DNA of 64,000 nucleotides from Sulfitobacter sp. GTDB taxonomy: Bacteria; Pseudomonadota; Alphaproteobacteria; Rhodobacterales; Rhodobacteraceae. Location: positions 1 through 64,000 of the forward strand of contig JAQXCD010000022.1 in assembly GCA_029252045.1 (NCBI GenBank), read 5' to 3'. The notes beneath the pieces are model-generated. The model saw only the letters and a program-made list of their open reading frames with translations. It had not been told where the DNA came from and ran no database searches. A program made the position numbers and the translations under genes. Below are positions 39,385-48,889 of this stretch, in pieces. How positions within the stretch are numbered: the stretch's first letter is position 1; every line of letters begins with the position of its first letter.

Positions 39385-40196
39385 GTGCGCATCCTGCGCA
39401 GGCGCGGATCAAGAAGATCACGTAGCCCGTCGCCCATGAGGTTGAGACCCAATACGGTGAGGATGATGGCAAAGCCGGGCATCAGCGCCATATGTGGTGC
39501 GATGCTGACCATGGTTTGTGCATCGGCCAGCATCCGACCCCAGCTGGGGGTGGGGGGCTGTGCGCCCAGACCGACATAGCTGAGCCCTGCTTCGGCCAGA
39601 ATGCCTAGGGAAAACTGGATGGTGCCTTGGACGATCAGCAGGTTGGTGACGTTGGGCAAAATATGCTCGAACGAGATACGCGCAGCGGATTTGCCGGCCA
39701 CACGCGCAGCAAGGATAAACTCGCGCTCCCACAGGGACAGGGCCGCGCCGCGTGTGATGCGTGCGAAAACGGGGATGTTGAAAATACCGATGGCAATGAT
39801 GGCGTTGATGGCACCGGCGCCAAAGACGGCAGTGATCAGGATGGCAATCACAAGGCTGGGGAAGGCGAATACCAGATCGTTGCCGCGCATGATCACCTCG
39901 TCGATCAGGCTGCCACGGCGCGCCGCCGCCCACAGGCCTAGTGGCACACCCAGCCCCATGCCGATGCCCACCGCCACCAGCGCCACAGCGATAGAGGTAC
40001 GCGCACCGACCATAAGCAGGCTGAGAATGTCGCGCCCGAAGTGGTCGGTGCCCAGAAGGTTGGTGTTGTTTGGGCCTTTAAGGCGGACAGGGATGTTCAG
40101 CGCTTCGGCATCGAATGGCGTCCAGACAAAGGACACCAGCGCCGCGAGGATAAAGAGGGCTGACAGCAAACAGCCGAGGATCAGGCTCCGGTTCAT
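39381..40196 (-). CDS. Peptide ABC transporter permease, DppC type
   Basis: 271 aa with six transmembrane helices. N-terminal [20 protein letters not shown] and the EAA-loop region [24 protein letters not shown] are typical of DppC/OppC. Overlaps dppB-type and ATPase genes by 4 nt each. Confidence 0.94.
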
Positions 40197-41140
40197 GCGC
40201 GCGCCCTCAGGCGAGGGTCGACGGCTGCGTAGGCAAGATCAACGGTGAAGTTCACAAATATCACGGCAAAGACCAACAGCATCGTGACACTCTCGACTAC
40301 AATCAGATCGCGGGCAGAGATGGATTGGAAGATCAGCCGCCCGAGGCCGGGCAGATAGAACACCTGTTCGATGATGATACCGCCCGCCAGCAGGAACGAG
40401 AATTGCAGCCCGATAATGGTCAGCACGGGAATCATCGCGTTGCGCAATCCATGCCGCCACAACGCTTGGCGCGCGGTCAGGCCTTTGGCGCGGGCGGTGC
40501 GCATAAAATCTTCGCCCAAGACATCCAGCAAGGCAGAGCGCATGACGCGCGCAAGGATGGCTGCCTGCGGCAAGGCAAGCGCGATGGCGGGCAGGGTGAG
40601 CGAGTGGAGGCCTGCAAAAAGCCCCTTGTCCCAGCCGACAAAACCGCCTGCCGCAAACCAGCGTAGTTTGATGGAGAACAGCAGAACCAGCATCATCGCA
40701 AACCAGAAGTTGGGGATGGCAACGCCCAGCTGTGTGGCTCCCATCACCCCCACATCGCCTGCGCGGCCCCGACGCGATGCCGCATAGATGCCGGCGGGAA
40801 AAGCGATCAAGGTTGAGAGGGTCAGTGCGTAAAGCGCCAGTGGAAGCGATACCCACATCCGCTGTTGCACCATGTCCGCCACGGGTGTGCGGTAGGTATA
40901 GGAGGTGCCGAAATCCCCGCTCAGCATGCCTGCGACCCAGCTGAAATATCGCTCGGGCTTGGAAGTATCCAGACCCAGTTCGGTGCGCAGGGCGGCCAGT
41001 GTTTCGGGCTGTGCATTCATGCCCAGCATAAATGATGCGGGGTCACCGGGCGCAACTTCGATCACTGTAAAAATGACCACAGAAGCGACAGCGAGGCTGA
41101 TCACCAAAGAGAGTAAACGTTTGAGGGTATAGCGCAACAT
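40193..41140 (-). CDS. Peptide ABC transporter permease, DppB type
   Basis: 315 aa from ATG 41140 (MLRYTLKRLLSLVISLA), the usual DppB beginning; ATG 41182 adds 14 residues and neither has a clear ribosome site. Features include VIEVAPGDPASFMLG, GDFGTSYTYRTPVADMV and FMRTARAKGLTARQALWRHGLRNAMIP. First gene of the minus-strand transport/peptidase operon; an EcfG-like promoter lies just upstream. The matching binding protein is probably the one at 43.4 kb. Confidence 0.93.
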   Translation of the reverse strand: MLRYTLKRLLSLVISLAVASVVIFTVIEVAPGDPASFMLGMNAQPETLAALRTELGLDTSKPERYFSWVAGMLSGDFGTSYTYRTPVADMVQQRMWVSLPLALYALTLSTLIAFPAGIYAASRRGRAGDVGVMGATQLGVAIPNFWFAMMLVLLFSIKLRWFAAGGFVGWDKGLFAGLHSLTLPAIALALPQAAILARVMRSALLDVLGEDFMRTARAKGLTARQALWRHGLRNAMIPVLTIIGLQFSFLLAGGIIIEQVFYLPGLGRLIFQSISARDLIVVESVTMLLVFAVIFVNFTVDLAYAAVDPRLRARA

Positions 41141-41206
41141 CAGCAAAGCGTAGGCGCTCTTTGGGCGATGGTCTAGCGCCATTTCGCATGTGAACAGGGC
41201 GTCCTG

Positions 41207-41232
41207 AACGCTTGTCTAGGGTGATTGGTTCC
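41207..41232 (-). promoter_or_regulatory. EcfG-type promoter towards the peptide ABC operon
   Basis: Minus strand reads GGAAC (41232-41228), 17 nt, CGTT (41210-41207), a full match to the general-stress consensus. Expected start is about 41200, upstream of the dppB-type gene. It is back-to-back with the plus-strand site at 41255. Confidence 0.55.
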
Positions 41233-41254
41233 AAACGAAGTTTTCGAAAAAAAC

Positions 41255-41280
41255 GGAACGTAAACGGTGGCTTGCCTGTT
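41255..41280 (+). promoter_or_regulatory. EcfG-type promoter of the HdeA-like gene
   Basis: GGAAC (41255-41259), 17 nt, TGTT (41277-41280), one base off CGTT, 55 nt before the start of the HdeA-like gene. Confidence 0.5.
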
Positions 41281-41334
41281 GTGTCATCAACGAAGCGAGC
41301 ATCGGAGTGATGATCGCAAACAATGGAGATACCT

Positions 41335-41742
41335 ATGACACATCTATTTAAATCCACGGCCATCGCCGCTCTTGCCCTGACAACCGCGATGCCCGCATTT
41401 GCTGCAGCGCATCTGGATATCAGCAACATGACTTGCAACGAATATGAAGAGCTGTCGCGTGCAGACCGAAACAAAGTCGCAGTAATGGCAGTGTCCGAGC
41501 TGAGCAGTGGTGCAGAAGTCGCCGTTGAAACGCCAAAAGCAACAGAAAGCACAAACGTTTCGCCGTCTTCGGAAAGCCCGACGGGTTCCGCCGAAACAAG
41601 TGCCACAGCCACGTCCACAAGTGGCGCTGGCGATGACATGAGCCGCTATGAGGAAGAAATTTCGCTGATGAACCGCATCTGCACGTTCAACCCGACCACA
41701 ATGGTTATGGAAGCAGCGGCAGGCCAACGCGGCAAACGCTAA
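41335..41742 (+). CDS. HdeA/HdeB-like periplasmic protein
   Basis: 135 aa with signal peptide (FKSTAIAALALTTAMPAFAA). The mature start LDISNMTCNEYEELSRADR resembles HdeA-family acid-stress chaperones (Cys followed by acidic/aromatic residues), and a second cysteine occurs late (NRICTFNPTT). A long Ser/Thr-rich insert separates them. The ATG at 41335 follows GGAGA at 6-7 nt. An EcfG-like promoter upstream fits a stress role; the HdeA assignment is tentative. Confidence 0.6.
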   Translation: MTHLFKSTAIAALALTTAMPAFAAAHLDISNMTCNEYEELSRADRNKVAVMAVSELSSGAEVAVETPKATESTNVSPSSESPTGSAETSATATSTSGAGDDMSRYEEEISLMNRICTFNPTTMVMEAAAGQRGKR

Positions 41743-41782
41743 GCTTTACCTCTCGCGGTAAGGTGTAACGAGTGATGGCGCG

Positions 41783-41813
41783 GGGGCTGCGGAAACGCGG
41801 CCCCTTTTATTTT
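41783..41813 (+). terminator. Rho-independent terminator after the HdeA-like gene
   Basis: GGGGCTGCG-GAAA-CGCGGCCCC stem (one G-U pair) with a GNRA-type loop, followed by TTTTATTTT. Confidence 0.88.
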
Positions 41814-41839
41814 GGCGATGCACGGCTAGACTCTGGTGC

Positions 41840-42961
41840 GTGCAAAAGCCCCTCTTCATAGGACACGAGATTTACCGCGGCTCCAGCTATGGGGCGCTGC
41901 ATCCGTTGCGGGTTCCGCGTGTGTCAACGGTAATGGATCTCAGCCGCGCGATGGGCTGGCTGCCGGAGGCGCAATTCATCACTTCACCGCGCGCCAAACC
42001 CAAGGCGCTGAATGCCTGGCACACGCCGGAGTATGTCGCTGCGTTGCAACGGATCGAGGCCCAGCAGGAGGTGCGTGTCGGGGACCGTGAGCGGTTTGGC
42101 ATCGGGACGGTGACCAATCCTGTTTTTCCCGAAATTTTCCGGCGGCCTGCCACTGCGGCGGGGGGATCGATCCTTGCGGGTGAGCTGCTGGCGGAGGGTG
42201 GCATTGTGTATAATCCGGCAGGCGGCACCCATCACGGTATGCCGGATCGCGCCAACGGGTTTTGCTATCTCAACGATCCGGTCTTGGCGATGCTGTCGCT
42301 GCGGCATCACGGGGTCCGGCGGATCGCGTTTGTGGATATTGACGCGCATCACTGTGACGGTGTGGCACATGCTTTTGCGGGTGACCCCGACTGTCTGATG
42401 ATCTCGGTACATGAGGAAGGGCTGTGGCCCCGCACAGGCGTGTTGGAGGATGAAGGGGGTGGGTCTGCGCTGAACCTGCCGGTGCCGCGCGGGTTCACCG
42501 ATAGCGATATGGCGTATGTGCGTGAGGCGTTGATCCTGCCCAAAGTGGCAGAGTTTTCCCCTGATGCGATTGTATTTCTATGTGGGGCGGACGGCGTCGA
42601 GGATGATCCGTTGGCGCATTTGTCACTCAGCAATAACGCCCATTGGGACATCTTGCGCGGACTGCTGGATTTGGGTGTGCCACGTCTGCTGGTTTTGGGC
42701 GGTGGAGGCTATAACCCGTGGACGGTGGGGCGGTTGTGGACCGGCGTCTGGGGTATTCTGAACGGCCGCGATGTGGGTGCGGCGATGCCGCAAGCGGGGC
42801 GTGAGGTATTGCGGGCGCTGACCTTTGAGGGGAATAGCCGGGGGCGTAATCCGCCCGCCCATTGGTTCACTACGTTGCAGGACGCACCGCAGGAGGACGC
42901 AGGGATTTCAGCGGTGGTGCGCCAGCGGGTTGCACATCTAGCGGCGCGGTCTGTGCGCTGA
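41840..42961 (+). CDS. Histone deacetylase-like amidohydrolase (AcuC type)
   Basis: 373 aa. Zn-dependent arginase/deacetylase fold: charge-relay THHGMPDRANGFCYLND, metal ligands in VDIDAHHCDG and LCGADGVEDDPL, and GGGGYNPWTVGRLW. Bacterial members act on acetylated amines, polyamines or proteins. Start GTG at 41840. The 3' end overlaps the DUF1294 gene by 92 nt on the other strand. Confidence 0.92.
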   Translation: MQKPLFIGHEIYRGSSYGALHPLRVPRVSTVMDLSRAMGWLPEAQFITSPRAKPKALNAWHTPEYVAALQRIEAQQEVRVGDRERFGIGTVTNPVFPEIFRRPATAAGGSILAGELLAEGGIVYNPAGGTHHGMPDRANGFCYLNDPVLAMLSLRHHGVRRIAFVDIDAHHCDGVAHAFAGDPDCLMISVHEEGLWPRTGVLEDEGGGSALNLPVPRGFTDSDMAYVREALILPKVAEFSPDAIVFLCGADGVEDDPLAHLSLSNNAHWDILRGLLDLGVPRLLVLGGGGYNPWTVGRLWTGVWGILNGRDVGAAMPQAGREVLRALTFEGNSRGRNPPAHWFTTLQDAPQEDAGISAVVRQRVAHLAARSVR

Positions 42962-43310
42962 TGGCGCCGGCCTCGGGGGTTAGCAGGGTCATGGCTGTGG
43001 CGATCAGGATGAACAAGCCAAGGGCCGCGCCCTGAACCATCCCGACCTCGTTCAATTGGCGGGCGAAGGGCTGTTTGCGTGTTTTGTGGCGGAGTTTCTT
43101 TTGGGCGTATTTCGCACCTGGCCAGCCACCGATCATGGCGTAGAAAAGCAATTTGGCTTCGGGCGTGCGCCACATTCTGTGCTGTGCGTATTCCTTGCTG
43201 CGGGGAACGCCGCTGTTTGCCATGGCCAGAAGTTTGTCATGTGCAAAAGCGTGGTAGGCGAGCCTGCTGACTGCGATCAGATAGGCGAGGATGCAGAGCA
43301 AAAGGATCAT
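42870..43310 (-). CDS. DUF1294 membrane protein
   Basis: 146 aa. N-terminal helix MILLLCILAYLIAVSRLA and the DUF1294 signature WRTPEAKLLFYAMIGGWPGA plus QKKLRHKTRKQPF are clear. The ATG at 43310 precedes the first helix and is preferred to the track start at 43355. The Pro/Ala-rich C-terminus after TLLTPEAG is antisense to the HDAC-like coding end, so the stop may have moved. Confidence 0.82.
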   Translation of the reverse strand: MILLLCILAYLIAVSRLAYHAFAHDKLLAMANSGVPRSKEYAQHRMWRTPEAKLLFYAMIGGWPGAKYAQKKLRHKTRKQPFARQLNEVGMVQGAALGLFILIATAMTLLTPEAGAISAQTAPLDVQPAGAPPLKSLRPPAVRPAT

Positions 43311-43352
43311 AACGCGTGCCTGATAGCGGTGGTGTTCATCTGACTTTAAGCA

Positions 43353-43380
43353 CAAAGGCCCCGAATGATCGGGGCCTTTG
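43353..43380 (-). terminator. Terminator downstream of the peptide-binding protein gene
   Basis: Perfect 12-bp inverted repeat CAAAGGCCCCGA / TCGGGGCCTTTG around a 4-nt loop, 30 nt beyond the stop at 43410. Only short T-runs, but it can work in both directions. Confidence 0.75.
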
Positions 43381-43409
43381 TTAGGTGTTTTCAGGGCAGA
43401 TGGGCCGGC

Positions 43410-44888
43410 TTACTCCGACCAGCTGACTGCCGTGAGATCAGTGGCCTGCGTCGGCGCGTTGGACCACAGTCCCTGCACACCTGCTTTTGCCACCGACAGG
43501 GCGGCCAGCTGGAACAGGTAGCCGTTGACATAGTCCGCGGAAATCATGTTCTGCGCCTCGCCCAGCATCGCGGTGCGCATGTCGGGGTCTGTGGTGCTGT
43601 TGAGTTTTGTCATCAGCTCCTGAAACGCCGGATTGTCGTACTGGAAGTAGTAATCAGGGTTGGCATAGATCCCGATGTCCATAGGCTCGGTGTGGCTGAC
43701 GATGGTCAGGCCAAAGTTCTTGCCTTTGAAGACCGCTTCCAGCCACTGCGCCCATTCGACGTTGGTGATTTCTGCCTTGATCCCAACGGCTGCCAGTTGT
43801 GCTGCGATGATTTCACCGCCGCGACGGGCATAGGAGGGGGGCGGCAAGAACAGGGTTGTCTCAAACCCGTCCGGGAAACCGGCTTCCGCCAGCAATGCCT
43901 TGGACTTTTCAGGGTCAAAGGCACTGTTGCCTGTCAGGTCGACATAGGCGGGGTTGTGCGGTGCAAAGTGGGTGCCGATGGGCGTGCCATAGCCGAACAT
44001 CGCGCCATCAATGATGGCCTGACGGTCAATCGCGTGGCTCACGGCTTCGCGCACCTTGACGTTGTCGAATGGCGCTTGCTTGTTGTTCATCGCCAGAATG
44101 GTCTCGCCCTCGGTAGACCCGATGAGGACTTGGAAGCGTGGGTCTGCTTCGAACTGGGGCAGGTTTTCAGGTGCAGGGAAGCCGGAGAAAACGTCGATGT
44201 CTTCCGCCATCATGGCGCCCAGTGCCGCGGTCGGATCGGAGATGAACTTGAACGTGGCTTTTGTCAGAACTGCGGGCGTGCCCCAGTAGTTTTCATTGCG
44301 CGACAGCTCGATCTTGTCGCCCTGGGTCCAGCTGTCAAATTTGAACGCTCCCGTGCCGATTGGGGTCTGTTTGATGCCCTCAATGCTTTCTGGTGCGACG
44401 ATGACCGCATCACCCCAAGCGAGGTTGAACAGCATGTTGCCATTGGCCTCGGATAGTTTGATCTCGACCGTTGTTGGATCGATCACGTTGACCTCCGTGA
44501 TGGCGGCATAAAGTGCTTTTTGCGCGTTAGCGCTGTCTTCGGCGCCGATACGGTCAAGCGAGAATTTCACATCCTCGGCGTCCATGGTGGAGCCGTCGTG
44601 GAAAGTGACGCCTTCGTTCAGGGTGAACGTATAGGTCAGCCCGTCTTCGGAAATTTCCCAGCTTTTGGCGAGACCGGGGATCACGGCACCTGCGCTGTCA
44701 AAGCGTGTGAGGCCTTCGAAGACGTTGGAATAGAGCACGGAATCGATTGCGCCGGCGGCGGCACTTGTCGGGTCAAGATGCGGTGGCTCCAGCTGGAGGC
44801 CGACGGTTATGTCGTCTTTGGCCGCAGCGGCGCCTGCCAGCAGAGCGGCAGTGCTGACGCCCAGAAGAAGGTGGCGAAGGTGGAACAT
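43410..44888 (-). CDS. Peptide ABC transporter substrate-binding protein (family 5)
   Basis: 492 aa with signal peptide (LLLGVSTAALLAGAAAA). SBP-bac-5 pattern: GLQLEPPHLDPTSAAAG, VLYSNVFEGLTRFD, YTFTLNEGVTFHDG and VREAVSHAIDRQAIIDGAMFG. Delivers oligopeptides or similar ligands to a Dpp-type permease. AGGGAG is 6 nt before ATG 44888; the track start at 45185 is antisense to the Hsp70-like gene. The permease and ATPase genes lie 2.2 kb downstream on the same strand, separated by two plus-strand genes. Confidence 0.93.
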   Translation of the reverse strand: MFHLRHLLLGVSTAALLAGAAAAKDDITVGLQLEPPHLDPTSAAAGAIDSVLYSNVFEGLTRFDSAGAVIPGLAKSWEISEDGLTYTFTLNEGVTFHDGSTMDAEDVKFSLDRIGAEDSANAQKALYAAITEVNVIDPTTVEIKLSEANGNMLFNLAWGDAVIVAPESIEGIKQTPIGTGAFKFDSWTQGDKIELSRNENYWGTPAVLTKATFKFISDPTAALGAMMAEDIDVFSGFPAPENLPQFEADPRFQVLIGSTEGETILAMNNKQAPFDNVKVREAVSHAIDRQAIIDGAMFGYGTPIGTHFAPHNPAYVDLTGNSAFDPEKSKALLAEAGFPDGFETTLFLPPPSYARRGGEIIAAQLAAVGIKAEITNVEWAQWLEAVFKGKNFGLTIVSHTEPMDIGIYANPDYYFQYDNPAFQELMTKLNSTTDPDMRTAMLGEAQNMISADYVNGYLFQLAALSVAKAGVQGLWSNAPTQATDLTAVSWSE

Positions 44889-45013
44889 GAGAGACTCCCT
44901 GAGTGTGTTATGCGTAAACGTTAGGCCAGGATCCACGGGTTGGCTAGGAGAAACCTTGCGGCATAAGCATCGCGGCGCTATGCGGTGCCCTTTATTGCGG
45001 AAGGGATCAGGGC

Positions 45014-46252
45014 ATGGCGGTTTTAGGTGTGGATTTCGGCACGTCGAATTCGGCGACGGCTGTGGCGCGGGACGGCAAGGCCCATATGATCGCGCTTGAG
45101 CAGGGCGAGATGACCCTGCCCACCGCCGTGTTTTTTGATTTCGACCGAAAAGCGATGCTGATTGGCGGGGCCGCGGGCGCTGCACTGCTGGCAGGTGAGG
45201 AGGGGCGCTATATGCGCGCGCTCAAGAGCATCCTGGGCGCGCCGTTAATGCGGGAGAAACGTAATCTGCTGGGTGAGAAGCTGGACTTCATCGACATTAT
45301 CGCGCGGTTTCTGGGGCAGGTGAAGGCGGCTGCGGAGACGCAGACAGGTGAGCGGTATGAGCGTGCCCTGTCGGGCCGTCCTGTGCGGTTTCACCCTGAT
45401 GATGCGCGCAATGCGCAAGCGGAAGTGGATTTGCGCGAGGCATACGCGCGCGCAGGGTTTGAAGATGTGGCGTTCATGTACGAGCCGGAGGCGGCGGCAT
45501 TGGCCAACCGTGCGGTGTTGGGGCAGGGCGATCTGGGGCTGATCGTTGATATCGGCGGCGGTACGTCGGATTTTACGCTGTTTCGGAACGGTGAAGACAA
45601 CATTGACATTCTGGGCAGCCATGGGGTGCGTCTGGGTGGAACGGATTTTGACCGGATTGTAAGCGTAGAGACGGTTATGCCGCTGTTGGGGCGTGGCAGC
45701 GAGATACGCCATGCCTTTGGAGATGAGACGCATACTGCGCCCGCAACGATCTTTAACGATTTGGCGACGTGGCAGAAAATCCCGTTTCTTTATGCACCAG
45801 ACAGCCGCCGTCTGGCGAAAGATCTGCTGCAATACGCGGTTGAACCGGAAAAGCTGGAGCGGTTGATTTCTGTGCTGGAGGATGAGCTGGGCCATGACAT
45901 TGCCTTTGCTGTGGAAGCGGGCAAGATTGCAGTGAACACTGCGGGTGCGGGCGAGATTGATCTGCGCGTGATCGAGCGTGGATTGCGTGTGGCGCTGGGC
46001 GCGGGGGCGGTTGAAGAATTGTTGGCGCCGATGACATTGCAGATGGCGGAGGCCGCGTTAGAGACTGTTTTGAAGGCGGATTCGCCCCCTGAGGCTGTTA
46101 CCCATCTGGTGTTTGTCGGCGGTTCCAGTTTGATGGAGGTTACGCGATCTGCGTTGGGTGCTGCGTTTCCACATGCGCAAGTGCATCACGGATCTGCGTT
46201 GACTGCGATTGTAGATGGTTTGGGTCTTGCCGCCGAGGCTGCGTTTGGCTGA
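45014..46252 (+). CDS. Hsp70-family protein (YegD-like)
   Basis: 412 aa, only the actin-like ATPase domain. LGVDFGTSNSATAVARDGK is the phosphate-1 loop, MYEPEAAALANRAV and GLIVDIGGGTSDFTLFRNG the connect/phosphate-2 regions, VFVGGSSLMEVTRSAL the adenosine motif. The substrate-binding half of DnaK is absent, as in YegD. Function uncertain. Copy C of the dispersed element follows. Confidence 0.92.
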   Translation: MAVLGVDFGTSNSATAVARDGKAHMIALEQGEMTLPTAVFFDFDRKAMLIGGAAGAALLAGEEGRYMRALKSILGAPLMREKRNLLGEKLDFIDIIARFLGQVKAAAETQTGERYERALSGRPVRFHPDDARNAQAEVDLREAYARAGFEDVAFMYEPEAAALANRAVLGQGDLGLIVDIGGGTSDFTLFRNGEDNIDILGSHGVRLGGTDFDRIVSVETVMPLLGRGSEIRHAFGDETHTAPATIFNDLATWQKIPFLYAPDSRRLAKDLLQYAVEPEKLERLISVLEDELGHDIAFAVEAGKIAVNTAGAGEIDLRVIERGLRVALGAGAVEELLAPMTLQMAEAALETVLKADSPPEAVTHLVFVGGSSLMEVTRSALGAAFPHAQVHHGSALTAIVDGLGLAAEAAFG

Positions 46253-46261
46253 AGCGGGGGA

Positions 46262-46326
46262 GGGGGCCAGCCCCCATCGTCCCCGGGGGGACGATCCCCC
46301 GGAGGATTTACGGCCAAATAAGATAG
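46262..46326 (+). repeat. Dispersed 3' element, copy C
   Basis: Hairpin GGGGGC-CA-GCCCCC (46262-46275), a second perfect hairpin ATCGTCCCC-GG-GGGGACGAT (46276-46295), then CCCCC and GGATTTACGGCCAAATAAGA. Begins 10 nt after the Hsp70-like stop on the same strand. The hairpins may also end transcription. Confidence 0.78.
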
Positions 46327-46329
46327 GGG

Positions 46330-47610
46330 TCAGGTTTTTGTCAGCAGCAGGGTTTCCAGTGCCGCGCCCATAACACAGGCGCTGTCGATCATGTCATCCA
46401 CGCCGATCCATTCGTCGGGTTTATGGGCCAATTCGAGCACGCCCGGCCCGTAGGCGATACAGTTTTTCAGTTTGCCGATGCGGTCGATGTGTTTCTGATC
46501 GTAGGTGCCGGGGGAGGCGACGTATTCCGGGGCTTTGCCCATCACGTCCTGAATGGCCTTTGCAACCGTGCGGACCACGGGGGCGTCGCGGTCCGTCATG
46601 GAGGGCAGGACAGAGTTTATTTCGGTAAGTTGGTAGTCGAAGTCGGGCCGGGTGACGCGGAGGCCTTCGAGAAGAGCGGTTACCTCGTCGCGGACCTGAT
46701 CAAGAGGTTCTTCTGAGAGGAAGCGGCGGTCAATTGTGATGCGGCAGCTGTCGGGAACGCAGTGCGACGGCAGGCCGTCGAAGTCTTCGTCTTGTTCTTT
46801 TGCGCCGCCATGGATGGAGTTGATGTTCATGGTGGAGCTGCGCGCGCCTTCGGGCACGACTGGCATATCTGTGGTGCGCGATGCCATGGCGGGGAAGAGT
46901 TTGGATTCAAATTCGGACAGGACCGCACCCATGTGGCGCACGGCGCAATCCCCCAGGAAGGGCATGGAGCCGTGGGCGATTTCGCCCTTTGTCTCGATCT
47001 CGGCCCACCAGCCGCCCCGGTGGCCGAGGCAGATGCGGTCCTTGTTCAGGGGTTCGGGGATGATGACGTGTTGCACGCGTTCGGGATTGAAATAGCCTTG
47101 TTCCGCCAGATAGGCGACGCCACCATAGCCGCCTGACTCTTCATCGGCGGTGCCGGAAATTTCGATCGACCCGGCGAAGTCTTTGTGGGTCTCGATAAAG
47201 GCTTCGGCGGCGATGATAGAGGTCGCCAGGCCCCCCTTCATGTCGCAGGCGCCGCGCCCGTAGATTTTGCCATCATGCAGGGTTGCGCCGAAGGGGTCGA
47301 ACGTCCAGCCCTTGCCTTCTTCCACTACATCTGTGTGGCTGTTGAAGTGGACACATTCGCCTTTGTGCGTGCCTTCGCGCCGCGCAATGATGTTCCAGCG
47401 GGGGTATTTGGTGCTGTCGCCCGGGGTACCATGGGCGCGGATCATCTGGGTCTCGAAGCCGTGGGCCTTCAGGCGCTTGTCGAGGTATTCGCAGATCGCC
47501 AGATAGTCCTGACCGGGGGGGTTGAGCGTGGGAATGCGGATCAGGTCTTGCGTGAGAGCGATCAGTTCATCCCGCTTGGCTGTAATGGCTTTGGTCAGTG
47601 GCGTTTGCAT
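46330..47610 (-). CDS. M20 metallopeptidase, ArgE/DapE-type deacylase
   Basis: 426 aa. Two-metal site residues are visible: His in VHFNSHTDVV, Asp in GRGACDMKGGLA, Glu pair in GTADEESGGYGG, and a late SPGTYDQKHID. The dimerisation domain has THIDRRFL-like TIDRRFLSEEPLDQV. Hydrolyses an N-acyl amino acid; whether acetylornithine, succinyl-diaminopimelate or another cannot be told. No partner genes nearby. Confidence 0.92.
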   Translation of the reverse strand: MQTPLTKAITAKRDELIALTQDLIRIPTLNPPGQDYLAICEYLDKRLKAHGFETQMIRAHGTPGDSTKYPRWNIIARREGTHKGECVHFNSHTDVVEEGKGWTFDPFGATLHDGKIYGRGACDMKGGLATSIIAAEAFIETHKDFAGSIEISGTADEESGGYGGVAYLAEQGYFNPERVQHVIIPEPLNKDRICLGHRGGWWAEIETKGEIAHGSMPFLGDCAVRHMGAVLSEFESKLFPAMASRTTDMPVVPEGARSSTMNINSIHGGAKEQDEDFDGLPSHCVPDSCRITIDRRFLSEEPLDQVRDEVTALLEGLRVTRPDFDYQLTEINSVLPSMTDRDAPVVRTVAKAIQDVMGKAPEYVASPGTYDQKHIDRIGKLKNCIAYGPGVLELAHKPDEWIGVDDMIDSACVMGAALETLLLTKT

Positions 47611-47844
47611 CTTGCATCCTCATATTGAACGAAATGGAGGGAGTTTACGTTGGGCTCTCGGACCGCGGCACAGTCGGTTGTATCATTGCGCAACGCCGTC
47701 AGAGTGCAAGCGTCGAATGCCGGATCATCCGGATGTCTGATTGCAGTGCCGGATTTTCCGCATATTGTAACAGGCTCTGCCACGGGCGGTCAGTGCCGGA
47801 CCGTAGCAGAGTGAAGACAGGGCCGGGCCCTGAACGGAGATGGA

Positions 47845-48798
47845 ATGACGGATACCAGATCAATCACAACATCAAGGGGCCTGCTAGCTACGGCTTGGGC
47901 ATTCTTGCGGGACGGGTTTGTGCAAATCGGAGAGACGAACCTCGCGCTAGTCTCGGCTGGTGTGGGGTTCTTCGGTATGTTGTCGCTTTTCCCTGCCATT
48001 GCTGCGGTGATCGCGTTGATGAGCCTTGTCTCTGAACCTGATGTTGTCATCGCCCAGCTGGAGGATATGCGGGGTCTGCTACCCGACGATGTTTATGATA
48101 TTTTCAATGCCCAGATTGTCAGCCTTGTGACCACCAGCCCTGATACTTTGGGGTGGGCGGGTGTCATTTCGATTGCCGCTGCGCTGTGGTCCGCGCGGGC
48201 GGGCGTTGCAGCGATGATGACTGGCCTGAACGCTGTGCATGGCGAAAAGAACAGAGCAACTGCGCATCATTATGTCCGTGCGTTTCTTTTGACGCTGGCG
48301 CTTGTCGGGGTTGGCCTTGTTTCACTGGTGACGCTGGTGATTGCGCCTGTGGCGCTGGCATTTATCCCGCTTGGTGTTGTTGCGGGTTTGTTTGCAGAGG
48401 TCGTCCGTTGGGTAATTGCTGTCGGCGTTTTACTGGCGGGGGTTAGTGTGCTGTACAGGTACGGTCCCAACCGCGGCAAGCCGCACCGGCGCTCTATCCG
48501 GGCGGGGGCTGCTATAGCTGTTGTCAGCTGGGCGGGGCTTTCTATTGTGTTTTCATACTATGTTGCGAACTTTGGTAACTATAATCAGGTCTATGGCTCT
48601 ATCGGGGCGGTGATTGCGATGCTGGTCTGGTTGTGGCTCAGCAGTTTTGTGATCCTGCTGGGTGCTGTTGTGAATGCGCAGGTGGAAAAGCACATCTACG
48701 GTGTTGAAACGCCAGATGGTGCGTCGCCCTTTGAGGAGCTGCCAGAGGTGCCTGCGGATGCGATTGTGGATACGACACCTGAGAATTCATTACCTTAA
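47845..48798 (+). CDS. YihY/BrkB-family membrane protein
   Basis: 317 aa with about six transmembrane helices. LVSAGVGFFGMLSLFPAIAA, ALWSARAGVAAMMTGLNAVH, YRYGPNRGKPHRRSIRAGA and YGSIGAVIAMLVWLWLSSFV are YihY family signatures. Function not established (once called RNase BN). The 234-nt region before it shows nothing I can support. Confidence 0.92.
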   Translation: MTDTRSITTSRGLLATAWAFLRDGFVQIGETNLALVSAGVGFFGMLSLFPAIAAVIALMSLVSEPDVVIAQLEDMRGLLPDDVYDIFNAQIVSLVTTSPDTLGWAGVISIAAALWSARAGVAAMMTGLNAVHGEKNRATAHHYVRAFLLTLALVGVGLVSLVTLVIAPVALAFIPLGVVAGLFAEVVRWVIAVGVLLAGVSVLYRYGPNRGKPHRRSIRAGAAIAVVSWAGLSIVFSYYVANFGNYNQVYGSIGAVIAMLVWLWLSSFVILLGAVVNAQVEKHIYGVETPDGASPFEELPEVPADAIVDTTPENSLP

Positions 48799-48889
48799 GG
48801 AATGCAGATCATAATGGGCATTATTGGGAGTGCACGCAGGTGTTTGCTGTCTTATGTTACCCGGCAGATCGCTATTTCAGGAAGATACG

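Noticed and set aside
43365-44456. 363-aa plus-strand ORF
   Set aside because: It is antisense to the peptide-binding protein, which has a signal peptide and clear family motifs; the plus frame has none.
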